The notes beneath the pieces were generated by a model that made no database searches, was not told the origin of the DNA, and saw only the letters and a list, made by a program, of their open reading frames with translations. 64,000 bases of DNA. It comes from Clostridia bacterium. GTDB taxonomy: Bacteria > Bacillota > Clostridia > Oscillospirales > CAG-272. The stretch covers positions 1 through 64,000 of the forward strand of contig JAFTKN010000009.1 of the NCBI GenBank assembly GCA_017453255.1. Reading direction: 5' to 3'. Of this stretch, positions 51,991-59,259 are shown piece after piece; position 1 is the first letter of the stretch, and each line of letters starts with the position of its first letter. The translations under genes were made by a program, and so were the position numbers.

Positions 51991-53211
51991 ATGGATTATA
52001 TAACCGTAAAAGAAGCCGCCGAGAGGTGGCAAGTAAGTGAAAGACGTGTTCAAATTTTATGCAATACGGACAGAATAAAAGGCGCATATCGTTTCGGCAA
52101 GTTGTGGATGATACCACAAACGGCGGTATTGCCCAACGCACGCAGAAGGGAAGAAGAACCTCATCTCCCAATGCCAAGAAAATCTCCCTTCCTTGATATG
52201 ACCAATCTATATAATAAAGTAGGCGGTGCGGAAGAATGCGCCGAGATGCTTATAAACCACCCCGAAGCTCACGCTCTGTTTGAGGCGCAAATCGCTTACA
52301 GGCGCGGAGAAATCGAAAAGGTTTACGAGCAGGCGAGATACTTCTTATCGGCACATTCGGGCTTTTATGCCGTTATCGGCGGTGGTATGCTACTTGCACA
52401 ATGCGCGATTTGGAGAGGGGATATTTTCCTTTGGAAAGAAGCGAAAAAGCACATATTTGAAGCACCCTGCAAGGACGAACACGACCGAGAAATTGTATCC
52501 CTTGCCCTCGCCATTATTGATAGCTCTATTTACGATAACAAGGACTATCCCGAATGGTTTAAGAGTGGAAACTTTGAAGCCCTGCCAGGCGATGCACACC
52601 CTGCGGCAAAGGTTTTCTACATTAAATATCTGTATATGGCTGCGTATGCGATTGCAACGGGGCAATTCAAGCTCGAAGGCGTTGAGGGCCTTGCCTTGAT
52701 GCGTATGATACCCAATACCATAGAGCCGATGATTTCTCAGGCGGTGCTTGATAAAACGATCGTTCCCGAAATGTATCTGCGTATGTCCTGTGCGGTGGCT
52801 TATTACAATTCAGGACAGAAGGAAAAAGCGATTGCTCATATAGATAAAGCAATAGCTCTTGCCTTACCCGATCAGATGTACGGCTTTTTGACCGAGTACA
52901 TACGCCACTTTGGGGAGTTGCTTGAACAGCGAATTGCCTTGCAGGATCCAAACGCTGTTGCTGCTGTAAAATCTCTTTATAATATATATAGAGTAGGATG
53001 GGTAAGGCTTTCAAGCCAAGTGCGAGATAAGATAGCGGTTGACCTTGATCCCAAGGAACGTGAGCTTGCCAAGCTCTGCGCCTTTGGATTTACGTCCAAG
53101 CAGATTGCAAGGATGCTCCATTTTTCGGAATCGACTATCAATCACGATATAACGCGAATCCTCAATAAAGCAAGTCTTTCAAACAAAAAAGAACTCGCTT
53201 TGATCCTCTAA
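51991..53211 (+). CDS. LuxR-type regulator with an N-terminal excisionase-like HTH
   Basis: A 406-residue regulator with two DNA-binding ends. Residues 1-45 (YITVKEAAERWQVSERRVQIL, GAYRFGKLWMIP) form a MerR/excisionase-type winged helix. The middle is helical and TPR-like (for example YNSGQKEKAIAHIDKAIALA). The last 60 residues (LDPKERELAKLCAFGFTSKQIARMLHFSESTINHDITRILNK) are a LuxR C-terminal HTH. It is the first gene of the GC-rich block and may control the surface proteins after it (inference). No sensor domain is recognisable. Confidence 0.82.
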   Translation: MDYITVKEAAERWQVSERRVQILCNTDRIKGAYRFGKLWMIPQTAVLPNARRREEEPHLPMPRKSPFLDMTNLYNKVGGAEECAEMLINHPEAHALFEAQIAYRRGEIEKVYEQARYFLSAHSGFYAVIGGGMLLAQCAIWRGDIFLWKEAKKHIFEAPCKDEHDREIVSLALAIIDSSIYDNKDYPEWFKSGNFEALPGDAHPAAKVFYIKYLYMAAYAIATGQFKLEGVEGLALMRMIPNTIEPMISQAVLDKTIVPEMYLRMSCAVAYYNSGQKEKAIAHIDKAIALALPDQMYGFLTEYIRHFGELLEQRIALQDPNAVAAVKSLYNIYRVGWVRLSSQVRDKIAVDLDPKERELAKLCAFGFTSKQIARMLHFSESTINHDITRILNKASLSNKKELALIL

Positions 53212-53308
53212 AAATTGCAAGTTTTTTGAGATTTTTTCGCAAAAAGTTTGCAAGAAAAACTCGTTTTTTTCTCTATAAAAATTGAATTAAATCTGCTATA
53301 ATTTTATT

Positions 53309-53430
53309 GCGAGGCGGAAGTCGGCTTGCCAGCGACCGCCTGTATAAATTACACGAAGCATAGCAAAGCAAGTCTTTGCAAGCGAAATTCTCATTTCGCA
53401 AGCGAGTATTGCTCGCAAAATGCATAGTAT
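53309..53430. repeat. Hairpin array D, noncoding
   Basis: Small hairpins in a row: CTTTGCAAG, GCGAAAT-TCTC-ATTTCGC, GCGAGTATTGCTCGC and, at the left, GGCGG...CCGCC. Bases 53212-53492 hold no other gene. It is placed within the island, unlike arrays A-C, which lie by tRNAs. Confidence 0.55.
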
Positions 53431-53492
53431 AATGTTATCGTAATAACTTATGGCAGATTTTTCTTTTTGATAATTTGCGAAAGGAGTCAAAA

Positions 53493-53861
53493 ATGTTCAC
53501 CTCACTTTTCGGACTAAACCTACCCCCAAAAGAGCCGGAGCATAAGGAAGGCGATCTCTACAAGATTATAACTGCACACGGCAAAACCTTTGAACTACGG
53601 TACGGTTATTACGAGGAGATTGACCGAGAAAATATGCACCTGATTGAGATTTATCCGAACTTTATCGAAAATCCCGTCTATACAGACGAAGGAATCCCGT
53701 TCGTAACGGCAATGCAGAAGCCGTGCAAGCACTTCAAGCTCGGTGCAGGCAAGTCGGATGACGGCGAGGACAACACCTGTTACCACTGTACCTACTACGA
53801 AAAATGCGAGGAACTGCTCGGCGTTTGCAGATGTAAGACACGGCAAAGAAAGAACGAATAA
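53493..53861 (+). CDS. Conserved hypothetical protein with a Cys-rich C-terminus
   Basis: A 122-residue soluble protein without a signal peptide. Family not recognised. The first 80 residues are mixed alpha/beta, with acidic stretches and aromatic pairs (KTFELRYGYYEEIDRENMHL). The end is Cys-rich: CKHFKLG, then CYHCTYYEKCEELLGVCRCK, with spacing suited to zinc or an Fe-S cluster. AAAGGAG seven bases before ATG 53493 fixes the start. It is typical of small accessory proteins on clostridial mobile regions. Confidence 0.7.
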   Translation: MFTSLFGLNLPPKEPEHKEGDLYKIITAHGKTFELRYGYYEEIDRENMHLIEIYPNFIENPVYTDEGIPFVTAMQKPCKHFKLGAGKSDDGEDNTCYHCTYYEKCEELLGVCRCKTRQRKNE

Positions 53862-53974
53862 AGAATAGAATATAATGTATAAATCGCAAGAGGGATATCC
53901 CTCTTTTGGTAGCTACTACGTACCTACCAAAAACAACTCTATTAACTAAAAAAATAAATTGGAGGCAAAACTCT

Positions 53975-54565
53975 ATGAAAAGAACAATCAAAGCATTTCT
54001 TGTTATCTGCTGTTTGGCAATATGCTTAACGCTTTGCTTGACAGCCTGCGGTAACAAGTGCGAACACAACTACGACAACGATTGCGATGCAATCTGCAAC
54101 GACTGTGGAGAAACACGAGAGGTCGGCGCACACGATTGGAGTTCCGCAACCTGCACAGCTCCCAAGACCTGTAGCGTTTGCGGAGCGACAGACGGTAACG
54201 CGCTCGGACACACCCCTGCCGATGATGACGGCGATTGCACCACAGCAATCAAGTGCAAGAGCTGTGATCAAATTGCAAAGTCCGGCAACCAAAGCCACGC
54301 CTACGGCACGATAACCTACACCTGGGCTAATGGTTATAGTAGCTGTACCGCTACGAGAAGCTGTGCGGTAGACGGATGCGACCATACCGAAACCGAAACC
54401 AAGACTGCAACACAGGACGGCACGATCTTCACGGCGGACTTTGAAGGCGAAGCCTTTGATACCCAGACAATTGATGCGAGCGTGAAAATCGATGGTGTCA
54501 CCGTCAACCCTTGGGAAAACGTCGACATTGACGGCGGCGAAGCCGAAGAAGAAACTAAGAATTAA
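53975..54565 (+). CDS. Cys-rich lipoprotein of the island
   Basis: A 196-residue predicted lipoprotein. The signal has a lipobox LTAC (Cys about 26). The mature part carries several Cys-x2-Cys pairs (CDAICNDCGE, TCSVCGATDG, CKSCDQ) spaced like the modules of the large surface protein at 13.3-16.2 kb, then an acidic end (about 150-196). ATG 53975 follows TTGGAGG. It precedes the fimbrillin-like genes on the same strand and may be part of the same surface structure (inference). Confidence 0.75.
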   Translation: MKRTIKAFLVICCLAICLTLCLTACGNKCEHNYDNDCDAICNDCGETREVGAHDWSSATCTAPKTCSVCGATDGNALGHTPADDDGDCTTAIKCKSCDQIAKSGNQSHAYGTITYTWANGYSSCTATRSCAVDGCDHTETETKTATQDGTIFTADFEGEAFDTQTIDASVKIDGVTVNPWENVDIDGGEAEEETKN

Positions 54566-54595
54566 GAATTCAGAATTATGAATTCGGAATTAGGA
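54553..54595. repeat. GAATTnn heptad repeat
   Basis: Short tandem units of 7 bases around AATT (GAATTAA, GAATTCA, GAATTAT, GAATTCG) fill the gap between two island genes. The same pattern recurs at 56606-56690. Confidence 0.7.
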
Positions 54596-54602
54596 GATAT
54601 CT

Positions 54603-56585
54603 ATGGTAAATTTCATAAAACAAAAATATAAAATTATTGCCGTGCTTTTTTTGCTCGTGATGCTGATCGGACTCATTCCGTTCACCGCAACCGAGGCGGC
54701 GGCGCAGGAAATCGATATTAACGCTACCTATAACGGTGATGACAGCGGTTTTATCGAAGGACAGGTAATGACCATCGCCATTGAATCAAGAACGAATGAA
54801 GTATATAAATCAAATTTCTTCAAATACACTTATCAAGGTGGCGAATGGGTTAGCAATAATCCGATGAAGGTTAGCGATATTGATGCAATTGAAGGAGTAT
54901 ATGCATACGTTGGATTTTCTGATATAAACGAAAAGGAACTCAATGAATGTTTGAATTACGACCAATTTATAACAGATGAAGATAACCTGATTTGTGACCA
55001 GTCCGATGATTTGCTCAGATATGATTGGATGATACCTGCAGAGGAAATAACACTTCCTACAGCAGAGAATCCCGTCATCAACGCTCATTTCATTCACGGA
55101 TTGGCAAAAGTTACTGTTGGGAATATCGTATATGGCACTGAATACGAAGAAACCCCGGTAATAACGGATGTACGTTTTAAGGGTTTTGCTTCGTCCGGTT
55201 TTGACATTACTAATAATGTCTTTGCCGGCGTTAGTTCTAATGGAATTGCAGATGTTGTACCATTTGAAGACACAACAAATGACACCTATACCGCATTGCT
55301 TGCAACCAATAGCGAAATGAACGATAACAACGAAATCATTATTCCTACCGAATGGACTCTACTGACACTTAAAGTGAACGGTGAGGAAAAGACGGTTAAG
55401 TTGGTAGATAATCCTGAGACCACACTTGTGAATGAAGCATTTCTTGAGGCCGGCACCCACTACACCTTCTACCTCAAGGTAGGTAAGAATAAGGTGACCA
55501 TCGTACAGGTTTTGACGGATGACATAGGTTCTCCCTTCGGTGCTGGCTGGGACAACGACGCAGAAGTAGGCCTTGACTCCAGCGCAGCAAGCATTGGCAC
55601 ACAAGATGTCGGCAAGACCAACTGGGTGGAGAACGATGAAATCATCGTCGAACTCTACTCATCAAAGTATGGCACACAGTACGCCACACTCATCTACAAC
55701 GGCTCCCAGTGGAACTTGAACGGCAGCCTCTTGTACCTCGAAAATGAGAAGCCCACCGTCTGCGCCTACTATGCGCCGTGCAACGAGGTGACAGGCAACA
55801 CGATGAACTTGAGAACAGGTATGCTGTATGGAATGACAGAATATCTTGAGGCATCTGATTGTCAAGTAGTAAACAATACAATCAGCATCAGTTTCGAGGG
55901 TGCTATCCGCAACTACAGCCGCTTGCGTATTGTAGGTCTGCCGAATCAGACCTTGACTGTCACCACCACGGGCTTTACTCCCGCAGGAGCAAGCGCCGCC
56001 GCAGACGGAACTACCTACACCGTTACGACAAACGGCGACGGCAACGCTTTCCTCTATGGCACCTTTGCTAAAGACGCAACCGTAACCGTGAAGAAGGGCA
56101 CAGCCACTCTTGCTGAGTTTGCTTTCTCTGAAGAAAAAGGCTTTTCCAACGGCACAGAACACAATAAGAGCTATGCGTTGGATGCAAGACCTGTCATCGA
56201 CGGTACATTGGGCGGCAAGGCCACAGCTACCGAGGACGATATAAAAGCTTTGGTGGAACAGATCAAGTATTATGTGGATAACGGCATCTCCACGATTATC
56301 GTAACCGGCAGCGAACCGGCTACTTTCTACCCCGTTACCGCTATTGGTGTCGAAGGTTTTGATAATTGTTTGTATTTGCAAAAATTGACGTTCGGTTCGG
56401 TAGTTACTTCAATAAAAGATGGTACCAACTCTGCTTTCGAGAAAGTTGGAGAGTCTGTCGATGGTGGTCTCTGTGATCTTGTCCTGAATCGCGGACAAGC
56501 GAGTGCCGCAACAGAGTATCAGCCGGACGTCCTAAACAAGAGGTGGTGGAACAACACCTACTGGAAGTACATTGAACTTCGGTGA
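54603..56585 (+). CDS. Large fimbrillin-like surface protein
   Basis: A 660-residue secreted protein. The N-terminal signal peptide ends at TEAAAQ. At least two fimbrillin-like segments are seen (about 30-310 and 320-510), each with the order met in Mfa/FimA-type proteins: early WVSNNP- or WNLNG-type Trp, a middle FIHGLAKVTV, and GTHYTFYLKVGKNKVTIV at the end. The C-terminus (about 560-660) has BspA-like leucine-rich wording (GVEGFDNCLYLQKLTFGSVVTSI). No membrane anchor or LPxTG is visible. Fimbrillins are typical of Bacteroidota, so transfer is likely. Confidence 0.68.
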   Translation: MVNFIKQKYKIIAVLFLLVMLIGLIPFTATEAAAQEIDINATYNGDDSGFIEGQVMTIAIESRTNEVYKSNFFKYTYQGGEWVSNNPMKVSDIDAIEGVYAYVGFSDINEKELNECLNYDQFITDEDNLICDQSDDLLRYDWMIPAEEITLPTAENPVINAHFIHGLAKVTVGNIVYGTEYEETPVITDVRFKGFASSGFDITNNVFAGVSSNGIADVVPFEDTTNDTYTALLATNSEMNDNNEIIIPTEWTLLTLKVNGEEKTVKLVDNPETTLVNEAFLEAGTHYTFYLKVGKNKVTIVQVLTDDIGSPFGAGWDNDAEVGLDSSAASIGTQDVGKTNWVENDEIIVELYSSKYGTQYATLIYNGSQWNLNGSLLYLENEKPTVCAYYAPCNEVTGNTMNLRTGMLYGMTEYLEASDCQVVNNTISISFEGAIRNYSRLRIVGLPNQTLTVTTTGFTPAGASAAADGTTYTVTTNGDGNAFLYGTFAKDATVTVKKGTATLAEFAFSEEKGFSNGTEHNKSYALDARPVIDGTLGGKATATEDDIKALVEQIKYYVDNGISTIIVTGSEPATFYPVTAIGVEGFDNCLYLQKLTFGSVVTSIKDGTNSAFEKVGESVDGGLCDLVLNRGQASAATEYQPDVLNKRWWNNTYWKYIELR

Positions 56586-56605
56586 CCCCACCGGCAAGTG
56601 CGGAG

Positions 56606-56690
56606 AAGAATTAAGAATTAAGAATTATGAATTATGAATTAAGTAAAACAATTCTGAATTCTGAATTCTGAATTCATAATTTAGAATTGG
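56606..56690. repeat. Longer GAATTnn heptad repeat with inverted halves
   Basis: The left part repeats AATTATG/AATTAAG and the right part repeats AATTCTG. The halves are partly complementary, so RNA from here could fold as a hairpin. It lies between the two fimbrillin-like genes. Confidence 0.7.
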
Positions 56691-56729
56691 CGGCGTAAAC
56701 TTTGCCGCACGAAAGGAGATATACATTAT

Positions 56730-57602
56730 ATGTTGAATATAATTAAAACCAAAAGCTTCAAAATCACGGCTGCCCTTCTTGCTCTCGTGCTTTGCGTGAC
56801 GGGCGTTGTATGGCACGTCGCAACCCCGGTGAGCGCCGCAGAGCTTGACATCACAGGCGCCAACGTGCAGGGCTATAGCCTTCTCAGCAGCAGTGCCGGC
56901 ACTACCCCACTCGAGGGCGAAACGAATAACCCTGCCACAATGAGCGTATTCGTCACCGGCGGCTCGGAAACAAAGTACAATGCCGACAACGTTAAGTGGA
57001 CGCACGACGGCACGAGTTGGGCGGGTGACGGCACCATGCTCTATGAGGGAACAGGCTCCGCGCAGAAGATCTTCGCTTGCGCGCCTTACACATCGGACGC
57101 TGCTGGCGGCGTCGTTACCGTGAACGCAGCCGATCAGACCGACTGGCTCGTGGCAACGTCTACGGATCTCACTTCCGGCAGCGTGTCGCTCAGTATGACC
57201 CACGCCCTTGCCAAGCTGGTGATCGTACCGTCCTTTGGAACTGAAATCAGCAACCAAACGGTTACAAAAATAGAAATCGGCGGTATGTATGCTTCGGGCA
57301 ATTTGAACATTGCCGACAACACCTGGAGCGATTTGGGCACAGCGAATGCTACTCTCGAAATGACAAACAATGAGCTTTCGGTGATCCCGATGGCAGAATG
57401 CACGGAGTTCACCGTCACCTTCACAATGGCAGACGCCCGCGTATTCACGACTACGGTCAGCCTTGCTGGTGTAGGTAGCAAATTGGAAGCCGGCACGCAG
57501 TACAACGTCAAGCTCCAGGTCGGTCAGGACAAGGTGACCATCGGCGGCATTACTGCTGCGCCTTGGAAGGTCATGAATGGCGGCGAGCTTGAAACCGAAT
57601 GA
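56730..57602 (+). CDS. Fimbrillin-like surface protein
   Basis: A 290-residue secreted protein. The signal peptide ends near VSAAE. The rest matches one fimbrillin unit: WTHDGTSWAGDGTMLY (Trp pair), FACAPYTSD, DWLVATS, SMTHALAKLVIV, and GTQYNVKLQVGQDKVTIGGITAAPW close to the end, much like the Mfa/FimA family of Bacteroidota. GAAAGGAG precedes the start. Codons are GC-rich compared with the chromosome outside the block. Its likely role is a pilus or surface fibre subunit or adhesin (inference). Confidence 0.72.
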   Translation: MLNIIKTKSFKITAALLALVLCVTGVVWHVATPVSAAELDITGANVQGYSLLSSSAGTTPLEGETNNPATMSVFVTGGSETKYNADNVKWTHDGTSWAGDGTMLYEGTGSAQKIFACAPYTSDAAGGVVTVNAADQTDWLVATSTDLTSGSVSLSMTHALAKLVIVPSFGTEISNQTVTKIEIGGMYASGNLNIADNTWSDLGTANATLEMTNNELSVIPMAECTEFTVTFTMADARVFTTTVSLAGVGSKLEAGTQYNVKLQVGQDKVTIGGITAAPWKVMNGGELETE

Positions 57603-57741
57603 TTTGCGCCTTTGGCGCACTGCTTATCGCCTGTTTCTATACCCATTTTTTATCCGAAACACAATAGCGTCCCTATTTTATATACGAAAAATGATAAGTA
57701 ATAGTGAATATTAAAAGGTGCTGATGAAGCCTTACACGAAA

Positions 57742-57768
57742 GAAAACTCCCCGAAATATCTTTTTTGT
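57742..57768 (+). repeat. Right copy of the island direct repeat
   Basis: 27 bases identical to 51517-51543 except at two positions. The GC-rich genes lie between the copies, and the AT-rich sequence style resumes to the right. Confidence 0.7.
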
Positions 57769-57782
57769 TTTAATTATAATAA

Positions 57783-57887
57783 TACACACAAAATGGTGTT
57801 AAAGCTATAATTATAAAAATTTCCAACCAAAAGAGAACAAGGCTTGTCTATATAGATAACGAGGGTAAAATCGTGGCTTATTTTTAA
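57783..57887 (+). pseudogene. C-terminal fragment of a broken gene
   Basis: An open stretch of 34 codons with a stop at 57885-57887 and no start codon: it ends TRLVYIDNEGKIVAYF, which reads like a genuine protein tail. An in-frame stop lies directly upstream, next to the direct repeat. It may be the remnant of a gene cut when the island arrived. Family not recognised. Confidence 0.4.
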
Positions 57888-57929
57888 GCTGAAATCCTAA
57901 GAGGCTATCTCTCCCTTTGCCTCACCCTC

Positions 57930-57959
57930 AAAAAAGACGGACACATGTCCGTCTTTTTT
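57930..57959. terminator. Terminator-like hairpin, first of two near-identical copies
   Basis: AAAAAAGACGGACA/TGTCCGTCTTTTTT. An almost identical hairpin lies at 58324-58351, on the other side of the small gene. Confidence 0.85.
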
Positions 57960-58100
57960 TATGCAATCAAGAAGTTGCAATTAGATACTAATTGTTTTTT
58001 ATATGTTATAATAAAAAATATACAACAAAACAGTTGTAAATTTGAAACTAAATATTTTTTATATTATATAATTACTAAAATGCGTGGTGGAGGCAACGAA

Positions 58101-58319
58101 ATGAATAGCGAAATTAAAAGACTATTTAAAATAGAGCAGGAAAAAATAATAATAAGCGAAAAAATAAAAGAGCTAAATAAACAAATATATGAAATGTCAA
58201 AAAGCAACCCTATCAGTGAAAAATATGAGGACTTGCTTGCTGAACTATCTTTAGCTTACCAAGAGGAAATGTTTGTGCGTGGCTTTAAATTGGGAATGAG
58301 GCTAACCAAGGAAGTATAA
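58101..58319 (+). CDS. Small DUF6809-like protein
   Basis: A 72-residue, Lys/Glu-rich helical protein ending FVRGFKLGMRLTKEV, a closing pattern I associate with the small clostridial DUF6809 group (tentative). GGTGGAGG lies before ATG 58101. It has no membrane segment or Cys. It is flanked by two near-identical terminators. Function unknown. Confidence 0.65.
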   Translation: MNSEIKRLFKIEQEKIIISEKIKELNKQIYEMSKSNPISEKYEDLLAELSLAYQEEMFVRGFKLGMRLTKEV

Positions 58320-58323
58320 AAAT

Positions 58324-58351
58324 AAAAAAGACGGACACGTGTCCGTCTTTT
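58324..58351. terminator. Terminator shared by trxB and the small gene
   Basis: AAAAAAGACGGACACGTGTCCGTCTTTT, almost a perfect palindrome, between convergent genes. Confidence 0.88.
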
Positions 58352-58354
58352 CGT

Positions 58355-59257
58355 TTATTTAAGTGCGTCTATATAATCACAAGCAGCAAGCGCGGCAGTT
58401 GCACCATCAGATGCTGCAGTTACAACCTGTCTTATTTTCTTTTGTCTGCAATCGCCTGCAACGTAAATGCCGTCAATGCCTGTTAAACAGCTTTCGTTTG
58501 CTACTGCATAGCCATAATTATTAAGCTCGATAACATTTTTAGCAAACTCGTTTTGAGGAATTAGACCGATAGCAACAAACATACCATCAAGCTTTATTTC
58601 GCTTTGTCCGTTTTTATCCTCGATAATAATAGAGGTAAGCTCATTTTCACCCTTTAATTCCTTAACAAGTGCGCCACAAATAACCTTAATGTTTTCACGC
58701 TTGTAAACAAGGTCACGTAGCTTTTGCTCGCCTGTTAGTGTATCAAGGTTTTGAACGATTGTAACGCTCTTACAAAGCTCGGAAAGCATTAAAGCCTCTT
58801 GCAAGGCAGAGTTTCCACCACCGATTACGCAAACGTCCTTACCCTCATAAAATGCACCATCACAAACGGCACAGAAGGAAATACCGTTACCGATAAAATC
58901 GGTTTCTCTGTCAAGACCTAAAAGCCTGTGCTTAGCACCTGTGGCAATGATAATAGACCTACCTTCAAAATTTCCGCTGTCAGTTACAACAGTTTTGATT
59001 TCACCATTTATAATTTCAGTTACCTCGGCTACCTCGATTTCAGCACCCTGCTCCATAGCCTGTGAAAGTAATTTGTCAGCAAATTCATTCCCTGAAAGCT
59101 CTAAAAATCCAGGAATATTTTCAACCTTTGGAGAGTGGGTGATTTGACCACCGAAGCTTTCCTTTTCGATAACTAAAACAGTTTTATTTGCCCTACAAGC
59201 ATATAGGGCGGCGGTAAGCCCTGCTGGACCACCGCCGATCACTATAATATCATACAT
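58355..59257 (-). CDS. trxB: Thioredoxin reductase
   Basis: A 300-residue FAD enzyme that passes electrons from NADPH to thioredoxin-like proteins. Motifs: GGGPAGLTAALYACR (FAD), the redox pair CAVC (129/132), VIGGGNSALQEAL (NADPH) and GIDGIYVAGDCR at the C-terminus. It starts two bases after nrdD, so both come from one mRNA. Since NrdD here has its own redoxin domain, TrxB is the likely donor to it (inference). Confidence 0.96.
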   Translation of the reverse strand: MYDIIVIGGGPAGLTAALYACRANKTVLVIEKESFGGQITHSPKVENIPGFLELSGNEFADKLLSQAMEQGAEIEVAEVTEIINGEIKTVVTDSGNFEGRSIIIATGAKHRLLGLDRETDFIGNGISFCAVCDGAFYEGKDVCVIGGGNSALQEALMLSELCKSVTIVQNLDTLTGEQKLRDLVYKRENIKVICGALVKELKGENELTSIIIEDKNGQSEIKLDGMFVAIGLIPQNEFAKNVIELNNYGYAVANESCLTGIDGIYVAGDCRQKKIRQVVTAASDGATAALAACDYIDALK

Positions 59258-59259
59258 AA

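Noticed and set aside
55662-57620. Long minus-strand frames opposite the fimbrillin-like genes
   Set aside because: They are antisense shadows in GC-rich sequence without ribosome sites; the plus-strand genes have signal peptides, good ribosome sites and family motifs.
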